A DNA stretch of 64,000 nucleotides, taken from assembly GCA_001704765.1 (NCBI GenBank), contig MBFK01000094.1, forward strand, positions 41,327 through 105,326. Reading direction: 5' to 3'. The DNA comes from Sinorhizobium shofinae (lineage in GTDB: Bacteria; Pseudomonadota; Alphaproteobacteria; Rhizobiales; Rhizobiaceae). A model generated the notes under the pieces. It saw only the letters and a program-made list of their open reading frames with translations. It had not been told where the DNA came from and did no database searches. Of this stretch, positions 21,321 to 31,180 are shown piece after piece. Made by a program: the position numbers and the translations under genes. Within the stretch, counting starts at the first letter, position 1. The number at the start of each line of letters is the position of its first letter.

Positions 21321-21701
21321 ATGGCAACGTTTGGCGCTTTATTTCGTGGGATCGATGTGGTCTCGATCTCGGTGACCGACCTTGATCGTGCCCGAGATTT
21401 TTACGGCGAGGTGCTCGGCTTCTGGCCGCCGCACTACGACCTGCCCCGAAGCCGGCTGGATCGAGTTCTCTGCCGGCGGAGCAGGCGGCAACGTTTTGGT
21501 GACTTTGGCCGCGAGCGGCTGGACACCCTCCTCGGGGACAACCCTCGTCCTGTCAGTGGAGGATTGCCACGCGGCGGTTGAGGAACTGCGTCGCCGCGGC
21601 GTCCAGTGCGAGGATAGACAGGTGTTCCCGGCTTCGTGACCTTTGCGAGTTTCTACGATCCGTTCGGCAATCGCCTGCAAATGTGCGCCCAGCTCAGGCA
21701 A
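21321..21701 (+). pseudogene. Frameshifted VOC (glyoxalase/bleomycin-resistance) family gene
   Basis: Three pieces in two frames make one VOC domain: FRGIDVVSISVTDLDRARDF from 21321, then WIEFSAGGAGGNVLVTLAAS and VLSVEDCHAAVEELRRRGVQ one frame over, then FASFYDPFGNRLQMCAQLRQ back in the first frame. The breaks lie in a CCCC run near 21447 (one extra C) and near 21632 (one missing G). The shifts cancel, so two sequencing errors could also explain it. After the last conserved segment the frame runs on into the convergent emrR gene without its own stop, so the 3' border is approximate. Divergent from the AraC regulator. Confidence 0.7.
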
Positions 21702-21719
21702 ACGAGACCCGTGTTGCCG

Positions 21720-22412
21720 TTAGCGAGGGTCCCGCGGACCGTAGGCGGCCATGAAGACGCGGATGGCCGATACGACGTTCTTCTCGATCTGATCGGCGGG
21801 CAGCGCGTCGCACATCCCGAACAGGCGGCCCTTGAAGAGGCCGGCCATGGAAAGCTCGATGAACTGCTTCGCGGCCAGTTCCGTATCATCGATCGAGAGC
21901 GTGCCTGCCGCCACCTGCTGGTCGAGATAGGCCTTCAGCACCGTGTAGCCGTTTTCCGGCGTGGCGGTGAAAAAGCGTTGCGCGAGCCGCGGCATGCGGT
22001 CGATCACTCCAAGCACTGTCCTCATTGCACGGATCGTGTAGTCGGAGGTTATGCTGGTTACGAGAGTCACGGCGAAATCGTGAAGTGCTTCCTCAATCGG
22101 CTCAATGTCGTTCAGCGACTGCTTGATGCTGCTGACGATACGGCTGCGCTCCCGGGCGATGAGCGCCTCGAAAAGGTCTTCCTTGTTCTCGAAATAAACG
22201 TACAGCGTGCCCTTCGAAACGCCCGCCTCCCGCGTGATATCGTTCATGCTGGCGGCGTCGAAATTGCTTCGCATGAAAACGCGTTTGGCGCCTTCGAGGA
22301 TCTGCTCGCGTTTGACCGGGTCCTCGCCGGCGGCGCGTCGGCCGCTGCCCGAAGGATGCTGCTCCTGGTGCTGCAGGGACTTTTCCTGCTGTGCGCTTTT
22401 CGCTGACGTCAT
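21720..22412 (-). CDS. emrR: TetR-family repressor of the emrAB efflux operon
   Basis: 230 residues from MTSAKSAQQEKSLQHQEQHP. The helix-turn-helix lies at about 37-82 (ILEGAKRVFMRSNFDAASMN, ITREAGVSKGTLYVYFENKE), and the C-terminal 140 residues are a TetR ligand-binding bundle. It is divergent from emrA across 250 bases containing two copies of a GAACCG-type palindrome, the expected operator. From memory, S. meliloti has a TetR-type EmrR beside emrAB that responds to flavonoids such as luteolin; gene order and orientation here fit it, so the symbol is by analogy. Confidence 0.87.
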   Translation of the reverse strand: MTSAKSAQQEKSLQHQEQHPSGSGRRAAGEDPVKREQILEGAKRVFMRSNFDAASMNDITREAGVSKGTLYVYFENKEDLFEALIARERSRIVSSIKQSLNDIEPIEEALHDFAVTLVTSITSDYTIRAMRTVLGVIDRMPRLAQRFFTATPENGYTVLKAYLDQQVAAGTLSIDDTELAAKQFIELSMAGLFKGRLFGMCDALPADQIEKNVVSAIRVFMAAYGPRDPR

Positions 22413-22549
22413 GATAGCCGGACGTTTCCACTCCTGTAGATCACGATGATCCTGGAGCCCAAACCCAAAACCATAAACGTGATCGATTCCGATGAAAAGC
22501 AAGGGGCGCGGACAGGAACCCCGCGGATTTTTTACCTTGCTCGTCACTT

Positions 22550-22565
22550 CGAACCGCTCGGTTCG
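22550..22565. promoter_or_regulatory. Probable EmrR operator, distal copy
   Basis: Perfect palindrome CGAACCG-CT-CGGTTCG in the emrR-emrA intergenic region, about 140 bases upstream of emrR. It shares its arms with a second copy 47 bases downstream (22612-22627). TetR-type repressors bind such sites as dimers. Confidence 0.75.
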
Positions 22566-22611
22566 ATTTACTCTTGATATGCGACGTAAAAGGCATTATG
22601 TCAAGGTCAAT

Positions 22612-22627
22612 CGAACCGAACGGTTCA
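22612..22627. promoter_or_regulatory. Probable EmrR operator, emrA-proximal copy
   Basis: CGAACCG-AA-CGGTTCA, six of seven arm bases paired, ending 35 bases before the emrA ATG, where it would block emrA transcription. Confidence 0.75.
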
Positions 22628-22662
22628 GTTCAATTTAGCTAATTTAGCCAAAACGGTGTCCC

Positions 22663-23877
22663 ATGTCCGCTTCCAGCACCTCCAGCGTTGCGCGAGTCCG
22701 TCCTGTCGGCGACGATTTCGAAGTCGCCGATATTCCGAACACAGAGGCCAAGGCCCCGACCAGCGAGGCCCCACCGGTGACGGAGCGCCCGGCCGCTGAG
22801 GTTGCTGCTCCCCCGAAGAAACGTCGCAAGCCGATCCTTCCGGCGATCGGGCTGGCGCTGCTCGCCGCCGGGGCCTGGTACGGCTACGACTGGTGGACCA
22901 ACGGTCGCTTCATGGTTTCGACCGACGACGCCTATATCGAGGGCGACATCGCGACCATCTCTCCGAAAGTCTCCGGCTATGTCGCCAAGGTCGATGTGGT
23001 CGCCAACCAGCACGTGAAGGCGGGCGATCCGCTCGTCACCCTCGAGGATGGCGACTATCGCATCGCGGCGGAACAGGCCGAGGCGCAGATCGCGACGCAG
23101 AAGCTGGCGCTGAGCCGTTTCGATGCGCAGATCGCCGGGGCCAAGGCAAGTCTCAGCCAGGCCGAGGCGCAGAAGAAGGCCTTCGAAGCTACGGTCAGAG
23201 GCGCCGAGCTCACGCAGAAGCGCGCCAGCGACCTGCAGTCCAGGGCTTTCGGAACGGATGCTTCGCGTGACAGCGCCGAGGTCGCGCTCGATCAGGCGCG
23301 AGCAAATCTCGTCGGCGCCGAAGCCAACATCGCCGCGGCCAGAGCCAATATCACCGTACTCGAGGCGCAGCGTACCGAAGCGGAAAGCACGATCCGTTCG
23401 CTGGAGCTTGCGCGCGACAAGGCGAACCGCGATCTCGGCTTCACCGTGCTCAAGGCGCCCTATGACGGCGTCATCGGCAATGTCTCCGTTCAGGTCGGCG
23501 ACCTCGTCTCGGCCGGCCAGCGCCTTGCCGCTCTGGTGCCGGTGGACCAGCTCTATGTGGATGCGAATTTCAAGGAAACGCAGATCGCGCATCTGGTCCC
23601 CGGATCCAAGGTCCAGGTCCATGTCGATGCCTATGACGAGCACCCGATCGAGGGCACCGTCGCATCGATTTCGCCGGCCTCCGGCTCGGTCTTCTCGCTG
23701 CTGCCGGCGGAGAACGCCACCGGCAACTTTACCAAGGTCATCCAGCGCGTGCCGGTTCGGATCACGCTTCCTGCCGACGCGCTCGCCAAGGGCAACCTGC
23801 GGGCGGGCCTGAGCGTCGTGGTCGATGTCGATACCCGCACGGCGCCGGAACCGGCGAGGGTCGCCGAGGCGAAGTAA
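22663..23877 (+). CDS. emrA: EmrA-type membrane fusion protein (HlyD family)
   Basis: 404 residues. A cytoplasmic Pro-rich N-terminus, one membrane helix (ILPAIGLALLAAGAWYGYDW, about 47-66), the first lipoyl half (FMVSTDDAYIEGDIATISPK), a long Ala/Glu/Gln-rich coiled-coil hairpin (about 130-255), the second lipoyl half (GFTVLKAPYDGVIGNVSVQV) and a beta-barrel. It links the inner-membrane pump EmrB to an outer-membrane channel encoded elsewhere. 27 bases separate it from emrB, which has its own GAAGGAG site. Confidence 0.92.
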   Translation: MSASSTSSVARVRPVGDDFEVADIPNTEAKAPTSEAPPVTERPAAEVAAPPKKRRKPILPAIGLALLAAGAWYGYDWWTNGRFMVSTDDAYIEGDIATISPKVSGYVAKVDVVANQHVKAGDPLVTLEDGDYRIAAEQAEAQIATQKLALSRFDAQIAGAKASLSQAEAQKKAFEATVRGAELTQKRASDLQSRAFGTDASRDSAEVALDQARANLVGAEANIAAARANITVLEAQRTEAESTIRSLELARDKANRDLGFTVLKAPYDGVIGNVSVQVGDLVSAGQRLAALVPVDQLYVDANFKETQIAHLVPGSKVQVHVDAYDEHPIEGTVASISPASGSVFSLLPAENATGNFTKVIQRVPVRITLPADALAKGNLRAGLSVVVDVDTRTAPEPARVAEAK

Positions 23878-23904
23878 GCGCAAGCACGCGAAGGAGTAGC
23901 GGAA

Positions 23905-25494
23905 ATGGCTGCGACGGCAACAGCGGGCTCGGTGCCGACAAGCGGCGCCGGGGCCGAGGAGCGCATGGATCCGCGGCGACTCATCGCCTTTTTCGCGATG
24001 GTCGTCGGCATGTTCATGGCGATTCTCGACATCCAGATCGTCTCGGCCTCGCTCGCCGAAATCCAGGCGGGTCTTTCCGCCGGATCAGACGAAATCGGCT
24101 GGGTGCAGACTTCCTACCTGATCGCCGAAGTCATCATGATCCCGCTGTCGGGGACGCTCGCCCGGATCGTTTCGACGCGCGTGCTCTTTTCCGTCGCCGC
24201 CGCCGGCTTCACCGCCTCCAGCGCGCTTGCCGCAACCGCCACCAATATCGACCAGATGATCGTCTATCGGGCGATCCAAGGCTTCATCGGCGGCGGCATG
24301 ATCCCCTCGGTCTTCGCCGCCGCCTTTACGATCTTCCCGCCGTCGAAGCGAAATATCGTCTCGCCGATCATCGGTCTGATCGCGACGCTCGCTCCGACCA
24401 TCGGTCCGACGGTCGGCGGCTATCTGAGCCATGCCTTCTCCTGGCACTGGCTGTTTCTCGTCAACGTCATCCCCGGCATCGTCGTCGCAACGCTGACCTG
24501 GATTTTCATCGATTTCGACGAGCCGGAACTGGGACTGATCAAGAAGTTCGACTGGTGGGGGCTGTTCTCGATGGCGATCTTCCTCGGCTCGCTCGAATAT
24601 GTGCTGGAGGAGGGCAATGCCAACGATTGGTTCAATGACGACCACATCGTCATCGGCGCGGTCGCCACGGCTGTTGCCGCCGCCATTTTCTTTTACCGGG
24701 CCTTCAAGGTGGAGTTTCCGGTGGTCGATCTCAGGGCCTTTGCCAATCGCAATTTTACCTTCGGCTCGTTGTTCTCCTTCGTGATGGGCATTGGCCTCTA
24801 CGGCCTTACCTATCTCTATCCGCTCTATCTGGGGCGCATCCGCGGCTATGATTCGCTGATGATCGGCGAGACGATGTTCGTCTCCGGCCTGGCCATGTTC
24901 CTCACGGCTCCGGTTGCGGGCTTCCTGGCTGGTCGTCTCGACCCGCGCGTGATGATGACCATCGGCTTTGCCGGCTTTGCGGCGGGCACCTGGACGATGA
25001 GTCAACTCACCGCCGATTGGGACTTCTGGGAACTGCTCGTCCCGCAGATCTTGCGCGGCTGCTCGCTGATGCTCTGCATGGTGCCGATCAACAATATCGC
25101 GCTCGGCACGCTGGCGCCGGCGCGCATCCGCAATGCCTCCGGCCTCTTCAACCTGACGCGCAACCTCGGCGGAGCCGTCGGCCTCGCGATCATCAACACG
25201 ATCCTGACGCAGCGCCAGGATCTCCACTATGCGCGCCTTTCCGAACATATCCAGTGGGGCAACCCGGAGGCGGTCGATCGGTTGAACAATATGACGTCGA
25301 ACTTCAATGCCTACGGCCTCGACGGCGCGACGGCCGCCGTCAAGCAACTGGCCGCGATGGTCCAGCAGCAGGCCGTGATCATGTCCTTCATCGACGTGTT
25401 CCTGATGCTGACTGTCCTGTTCCTGGCGATGGTCCTCGGCGTGCTGATGATCAAGAAGCCGGAGGGCGCCGGTCCTGGAGGAAGTGGGCACTAA
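23905..25494 (+). CDS. emrB: EmrB-type multidrug efflux pump (MFS, DHA2, 14 helices)
   Basis: 529 residues with about 14 membrane helices. The opening MAILDIQIVSASLAEIQAGL is the DHA2 helix 1 motif, VYRAIQGFIGGGMIPSVFAA holds motif C-like glycines, and SPIIGLIATLAPTIGPTVGG is the antiporter signature of helix 5. It exports hydrophobic drugs, uncouplers or plant flavonoids in exchange for protons, together with EmrA. Expression should rise when EmrR releases the upstream operators. Confidence 0.92.
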   Translation: MAATATAGSVPTSGAGAEERMDPRRLIAFFAMVVGMFMAILDIQIVSASLAEIQAGLSAGSDEIGWVQTSYLIAEVIMIPLSGTLARIVSTRVLFSVAAAGFTASSALAATATNIDQMIVYRAIQGFIGGGMIPSVFAAAFTIFPPSKRNIVSPIIGLIATLAPTIGPTVGGYLSHAFSWHWLFLVNVIPGIVVATLTWIFIDFDEPELGLIKKFDWWGLFSMAIFLGSLEYVLEEGNANDWFNDDHIVIGAVATAVAAAIFFYRAFKVEFPVVDLRAFANRNFTFGSLFSFVMGIGLYGLTYLYPLYLGRIRGYDSLMIGETMFVSGLAMFLTAPVAGFLAGRLDPRVMMTIGFAGFAAGTWTMSQLTADWDFWELLVPQILRGCSLMLCMVPINNIALGTLAPARIRNASGLFNLTRNLGGAVGLAIINTILTQRQDLHYARLSEHIQWGNPEAVDRLNNMTSNFNAYGLDGATAAVKQLAAMVQQQAVIMSFIDVFLMLTVLFLAMVLGVLMIKKPEGAGPGGSGH

Positions 25495-25510
25495 GGTGCG
25501 AGTCCTTTTG

Positions 25511-25622
25511 TGCCCCCTCATCCGCCTGCCGGCACCTTCTCCCCGCAAGCGGGGACAAGGGACAAGTGGTGCACTCCAAGCTCCCTCGCCCCGCTTGCGG
25601 GGAGAGGGTTAGGGTGAGGGCA
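25511..25622. repeat. Palindromic intergenic repeat (RIME/REP-like), copy 1
   Basis: CCCCTCATCCGCCTGCCGGC followed by two inverted CCCCGCAAGCGGGG-type stems and an AGGGTGAGGG end. It shares its arms in reverse orientation with the repeat at 39676-39737. Such mosaic palindromes are common between rhizobial genes and may act as a terminator for emrB. Confidence 0.75.
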
Positions 25623-25725
25623 GATCCCGCACAATAGAACTGGCATACTTTACGCTCTGCAAGCGTTGCTGCAAAATCCCGCCATGCTTGAGCCGTCTCA
25701 GTTGGTTCAAGGCGCGCGGGGCACC

Positions 25726-26844
25726 ATGAACGACAATCTATTGCCTGAGCCATCCAGGCGGACATTTCTTGCCGGTGCGGCGGGCCTCGGTCTTTCCCTG
25801 ATCGCAGGCGGCGGACGTGCGGCAGCCACGCCTCCGGTCGACGCCACTTTTCTCTTTTCCTGTGACATCCATGCCTGCATCGTTTCGACGGAAGGCCTCG
25901 CGCCGAATTGCGAGCAGGAAGGCAAGACCGACGCCAATCTGTTGCGCCACGTTGCGGCGCTCAACGCGGTTTCCGGCCAGCACTGGCCGGAAACGATCGA
26001 CGGAAACCCAAGCGGCCTTGCCAGCGCAGGAGCGAAGATTGCCCGGCCGTTCGGCCTGGTGCTCGGCGGCGATATCACCGACGACGGCGGCGGTCAGATT
26101 CGCGAGCCGCGCGAGGGGCGGCAGTTGCAGCAGTTCCAGAGCCGTTACGAGCACGGTGTCGGGCCGCATCATATCCACTATCCCGTCTATGTCGGCCTCG
26201 GAAACCATGATCTCGACCAGGACGGCGCGCCACCGAACGTCGACTGGTATCGCCGCGAATTGCGGGACTATGTGGAGCTTACCCATCGTCAGTCAGTGTT
26301 CTACAAGCCGCGCGTGCCCGTCTCGAACTACGATCCGCTCTCCGACAACTATTCCTGGGACTGGGGCGGTCTTCATCTCGTGCAATTGCAGCGCTTCGGC
26401 GGGGACGAGAACAAGGGAGCCGTCAGCGGCCTGCCATGGCTGAAGCGCGATCTCGCCGCTTACGCCGCCGACGGCCGCCCGGTTGTGCTGTTCCAGCATT
26501 ATGGCTGGGATGCGTTCTCGACCGAGGTCTGGGATGCCGCGGCAAAAACCTTCGACGATCACGGCGAAGGCGAGCCGCATTGGTGGAGCCCGGCTGAGCG
26601 CGGTGCCTTGCTCGAGGCGCTCAAGGGCTACAATGTTATCGGGCTCTTCCACGGTCACGAGCATGACCGGGTGATGGCCTATCGCGCCGGTGAACTCGAT
26701 GTCTTCAAGCCCAAGGCCGCCTATCTCGGCGGCTTCGCGCTGGCGCGGGTGACCGACAAATTCCTGGATGTCGTCTTTGGCGAAGCGCGTGGTGAGACGG
26801 GCCACATCGCCTTCACGCACGCCTTCAGCAAGCGTTTCGACTGA
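25726..26844 (+). CDS. Tat-exported calcineurin-like metallophosphoesterase
   Basis: 372 residues from the ATG at 25726; the open frame extends 60 bases upstream but the signal peptide fixes this start. The N-terminus PSRRTFLAGAAGLGLSLIAG is a twin-arginine signal, so the folded, probably metal-loaded enzyme is exported to the periplasm. The metal-site blocks follow in order: FSCDIHAC, LGGDITDDGG, VGLGNHDLDQ, VVLFQHYGWD and LFHGHEHDRV. Substrate unknown; it could be a phosphodiesterase or nucleotidase. No other gene shares an obvious transcript with it. Confidence 0.85.
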   Translation: MNDNLLPEPSRRTFLAGAAGLGLSLIAGGGRAAATPPVDATFLFSCDIHACIVSTEGLAPNCEQEGKTDANLLRHVAALNAVSGQHWPETIDGNPSGLASAGAKIARPFGLVLGGDITDDGGGQIREPREGRQLQQFQSRYEHGVGPHHIHYPVYVGLGNHDLDQDGAPPNVDWYRRELRDYVELTHRQSVFYKPRVPVSNYDPLSDNYSWDWGGLHLVQLQRFGGDENKGAVSGLPWLKRDLAAYAADGRPVVLFQHYGWDAFSTEVWDAAAKTFDDHGEGEPHWWSPAERGALLEALKGYNVIGLFHGHEHDRVMAYRAGELDVFKPKAAYLGGFALARVTDKFLDVVFGEARGETGHIAFTHAFSKRFD

Positions 26845-26890
26845 GAGGTTAACGCGCAACTTTCACAGGCTTTCTTGTTCTCTCGATATT

Positions 26891-26910
26891 TTTGATTTAC
26901 GTACATCAAA
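26891..26910. promoter_or_regulatory. Palindromic operator upstream of the xyl-linked LacI gene
   Basis: TTTGATTTACGTACATCAAA is palindromic except for one symmetric mismatch pair, with the central CG usual for LacI-family sites. It lies 34 bases before the LacI start, so autoregulation is likely. Confidence 0.65.
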
Positions 26911-26943
26911 TCTTCCTCTAAGGGGGTGTCCAAGGAGGAAAAG

Positions 26944-27981
26944 ATGCGACCGACCGTTCACGATATCGCCGCAGAGGCAGGCGTCAGCCTGGCCACCGTC
27001 GACCGGGTTCTGAACAACCGCCCGGGCGTCAGGTCCGTGACGCGCGATAAGGTCGAGCGGGCGATCGCGACGCTCGGCTATGTGCGTGACGTTGCTGCGG
27101 CCAATCTCGCCAAGGGCCGCAGCTATTCCCTGATTTTCATCCTGCCCGCCGGCGAAAATTCCTTCATGCGCGGGCTCGAGGCGGAGGTGAGAGCCGCCAG
27201 GGCGCGCTTGGCGGCGGAGCGGACCGAAATCGCCATTCTCTGTGTTCCCGCTTTCGACGTGTGCGCCATGGCGGATGCGCTGGCAGAGGCGCGTCGACAA
27301 CGGCCTGCCGGCGTCGCGGTCGTTGCGGTTGACGCCCCGGAGGTGGCGCAAGCGGTCGAACATCTGCGCGAGGATGGGATTGCCGTGGTCACCCTCGTTT
27401 CGGACCTGCCGGGATCGACACGCGATCACTTCGCCGGTGTCGACAATATCGCAGCCGGGCGCACCGCCGGAAACCTGATGGGGCGCTTCCTGGGCGATCG
27501 CGCCGGGCCGGTTGCGGTGGTGGCGGGCTCGATGCTCGTGCGCGACCACAGGGAGCGGCTGGAAGGCTTTCAGGCGGTCATGCGCCAATGCTTCGACACC
27601 CGTTTGCTGCTGCCGGTCGTCGAGGGTCAGGACGATGCGGCCCTGGTCGAAAAACTCGTCAGCGCGCTGCTCGAGCGCCATCCGGATCTTGCCGGCATCT
27701 ACAGTCTCGGTGCGGGCAATCGCGGCCTCGTCGCCGCGCTCGAGAAAGCCGGCAGGGCTGAGGCGGTCTGCGCGATCGCTCACGAACTGACGCCCTATAG
27801 TCGCACCGCGCTCCTTTCGGGAGCGATCGACGTCCTGCTCAACCAGGACGCGGGCCACGAGGTTAGGAGCGCGATCCGGGTGCTGAAGGCGAAGGCCGAC
27901 GGACTGGCGGTGATCGAGGCGCAGGAACGCATCCGCATCGACATTTTCCTGAAGGATAACCTGCCGATCGAGCAGGCATAG
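26944..27981 (+). CDS. LacI-family regulator, probably of xylose use
   Basis: 345 residues from the ATG at 26944, behind AAGGAGGA. The N-terminal helix-turn-helix VHDIAAEAGVSLATVDRVLNNRPGV is followed by the hinge helix (DVAAANLAKGR) and a periplasmic-binding-like sugar domain. It stands ten bases upstream of xylB on the same strand, and the whole set reads as one unit, so xylose or xylulose is the expected inducer. A palindrome at 26891-26910 fits autoregulation. Confidence 0.87.
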   Translation: MRPTVHDIAAEAGVSLATVDRVLNNRPGVRSVTRDKVERAIATLGYVRDVAAANLAKGRSYSLIFILPAGENSFMRGLEAEVRAARARLAAERTEIAILCVPAFDVCAMADALAEARRQRPAGVAVVAVDAPEVAQAVEHLREDGIAVVTLVSDLPGSTRDHFAGVDNIAAGRTAGNLMGRFLGDRAGPVAVVAGSMLVRDHRERLEGFQAVMRQCFDTRLLLPVVEGQDDAALVEKLVSALLERHPDLAGIYSLGAGNRGLVAALEKAGRAEAVCAIAHELTPYSRTALLSGAIDVLLNQDAGHEVRSAIRVLKAKADGLAVIEAQERIRIDIFLKDNLPIEQA

Positions 27982-27991
27982 GAGGACACCC

Positions 27992-29446
27992 ATGTATCTC
28001 GGACTGGATCTCGGCACCTCCGGCGTCAAGGCCATGCTGATCGACGGCGAGCAGCGGCTCATCGGCTCCGCCTCGGCCGCGATCGACGTCTCGCGGCCGC
28101 ATCCGGGCTGGTCTGAGCAGGACCCGGCCGACTGGTGTCGCGCCGCCGAGGAGGCGATCAACGGTCTCAAGCAGGCGGATCCGCAAGCGCTTGCCGCGGT
28201 GCGCGGTATCGGTCTTTCCGGCCAGATGCACGGCGCGACGCTCATCGACGAAAGCGATACGGTGCTTCGCCCCTCAATCCTCTGGAACGATACGCGCAGC
28301 TTCCGTCAGGCGGCCGCGCTCGACGGCGACCGGCAGTTCCGGGCGCTCACCGGCAATATCGTCTTTCCCGGCTTCACCGCGCCGAAGCTCGCCTGGGTAC
28401 GCGAAAACGAGCCGGAGATTTTTGCCAGGGTGCGCTGGGTGCTTCTGCCCAAGGACTATCTCCGCCTGTGGCTGACCGGAGAGCATATTTCGGAAATGTC
28501 GGATTCCGCCGGCACCTCCTGGCTTGATACGGGCAAGCGCAAGTGGTCGCCAAGCCTGCTCGCCGCCACGCACCTCGAAGAGCGTCAGATGCCGGACCTC
28601 GTCGAGGGAACGGACAGCGCCGGCACGCTCCGGCCGGAGCTTGCGAGCCGCTGGGGCATGGGGCCGGGCGTCGTCGTTGCCGGCGGCGCCGGCGACAACG
28701 CAGCATCCGCCTGCGGAATGGGGACGGTCGGCGAGGGGCAGGCCTTCGTCTCGCTCGGCACCTCCGGCGTGCTCTTCGCCGCCAATCAGCGCTATCTCCC
28801 CAATCCGGAAAGCGCCGTCCACGCCTTCTGCCACGCGCTGCCGAATACCTGGCACCAGATGGGGGTGATCCTGTCGGCCAGCGATGCGCTCAACTGGCAT
28901 TCCGGCATCACCGGCAGGAGCGCTGCGGACCTGACGGGTGAGCTTGGCGACACGCTCAAGGCTCCCGGTTCCGTGACATTCCTGCCCTATCTCTCCGGCG
29001 AGCGCACGCCGCACAATGATGCGGCGATCCGCGGCGCCTTTGCCGGTCTGGGCCACGAAAGCTCCCGCGCCGCGCTGACCCAGGCGGTGCTCGAAGGCGT
29101 CTCCTTCGCGATCCGCGATAGCTTGGAGGCGTTGCGTGCGGCCGGCACCACGCTTCAACGCGTCACCGCGATCGGCGGTGGTTCCCGGTCGCGCTACTGG
29201 TTGAAGTCGATCGCAACGGCGCTCGACCTGCCGGTCGATTTGCCGGCGGATGGCGATTTCGGCGCCGCCTTCGGTGCGGCGCGTCTCGGCCTGATTGCAG
29301 CGACCGGCGCAGATCCGATCGCCGCCTGCTTTGCGCCAGCGACGGCGGAGACCATCGCGCCGGATGCCTCGCTGGTACCAACCTATGAGGATGCCTACCA
29401 GCGCTACCGCCGGCTCTACCCAGCGATCAAGGGAGCAACGATGTAA
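27992..29446 (+). CDS. xylB: Xylulokinase
   Basis: 484 residues of the FGGY sugar-kinase family. The phosphate-1 loop LGLDLGTSGVKAMLIDGE opens the protein, the substrate segment GIGLSGQMHGATLID follows near residue 75, and GGGSRSRYWLKSIATALDLP is the C-terminal adenosine site. It phosphorylates D-xylulose to xylulose 5-phosphate for the pentose phosphate pathway. The adjacent xylA decides the substrate within this broad family. ATG with AGGAGG ten bases ahead. Confidence 0.95.
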   Translation: MYLGLDLGTSGVKAMLIDGEQRLIGSASAAIDVSRPHPGWSEQDPADWCRAAEEAINGLKQADPQALAAVRGIGLSGQMHGATLIDESDTVLRPSILWNDTRSFRQAAALDGDRQFRALTGNIVFPGFTAPKLAWVRENEPEIFARVRWVLLPKDYLRLWLTGEHISEMSDSAGTSWLDTGKRKWSPSLLAATHLEERQMPDLVEGTDSAGTLRPELASRWGMGPGVVVAGGAGDNAASACGMGTVGEGQAFVSLGTSGVLFAANQRYLPNPESAVHAFCHALPNTWHQMGVILSASDALNWHSGITGRSAADLTGELGDTLKAPGSVTFLPYLSGERTPHNDAAIRGAFAGLGHESSRAALTQAVLEGVSFAIRDSLEALRAAGTTLQRVTAIGGGSRSRYWLKSIATALDLPVDLPADGDFGAAFGAARLGLIAATGADPIAACFAPATAETIAPDASLVPTYEDAYQRYRRLYPAIKGATM

Positions 29447-29567
29447 CCAGTCCTGGCCCGGCGGCTTCGTCGGTCGCGCCGAACGAGCAATGAAAACGAT
29501 TACTTTCCATCAAATGGCCGCGCTCCGCAGCAGACGGGCCGGCAACAGTCCATGAAAGGAGACAGCC

Positions 29568-30878
<1,311 letters not shown>

Positions 30879-31063
30879 CGGGGCGAATCGACCGTAAGCG
30901 AGCCGACGGGATGCGTGGCGTCCATCCCCCCGTCAGCCGCTTCCGGCATTTTTCTAGCTGTACTCGCGGATGTGTTTTGGCGCGCCCGCGAGTGCCACCC
31001 GATCCTTTTCGCGACATGGCAGAAGCCCATTGCCCCACGCGAAGAATCTGCTAGTTTCTGGCT

Positions 31064-31079
31064 CCTGCAACGTTGCAGG
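31064..31079. promoter_or_regulatory. LacI-type operator upstream of the sugar isomerase operon
   Basis: CCTGCAACGTTGCAGG is a perfect 16-base palindrome with the central CG of LacI-family operators, about 100 bases before the gene at 31181. Its arms differ from those at 26891-26910, so a different LacI protein is expected to bind. The rest of the 30879-31180 gap holds no gene that I can see. Confidence 0.65.
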
Positions 31080-31180
31080 TATATCAGATATCGCGAAAAT
31101 TGCGGGGCAAAGCGCGCAAGGATCATCACTCGACCGGCAGGCCGTTCTCAGACATCCGATCCATCAGGGAGGAAATTTGC

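Noticed and set aside
22639..23883. Minus-strand frame opposite emrA (414 codons)
   Set aside because: Shadow of emrA; Arg/Gly/Asp-rich, no domain, no ribosome site.
24085..25548. Minus-strand frame opposite emrB (487 codons)
   Set aside because: Shadow of emrB; the plus strand codes for a complete 14-helix transporter.
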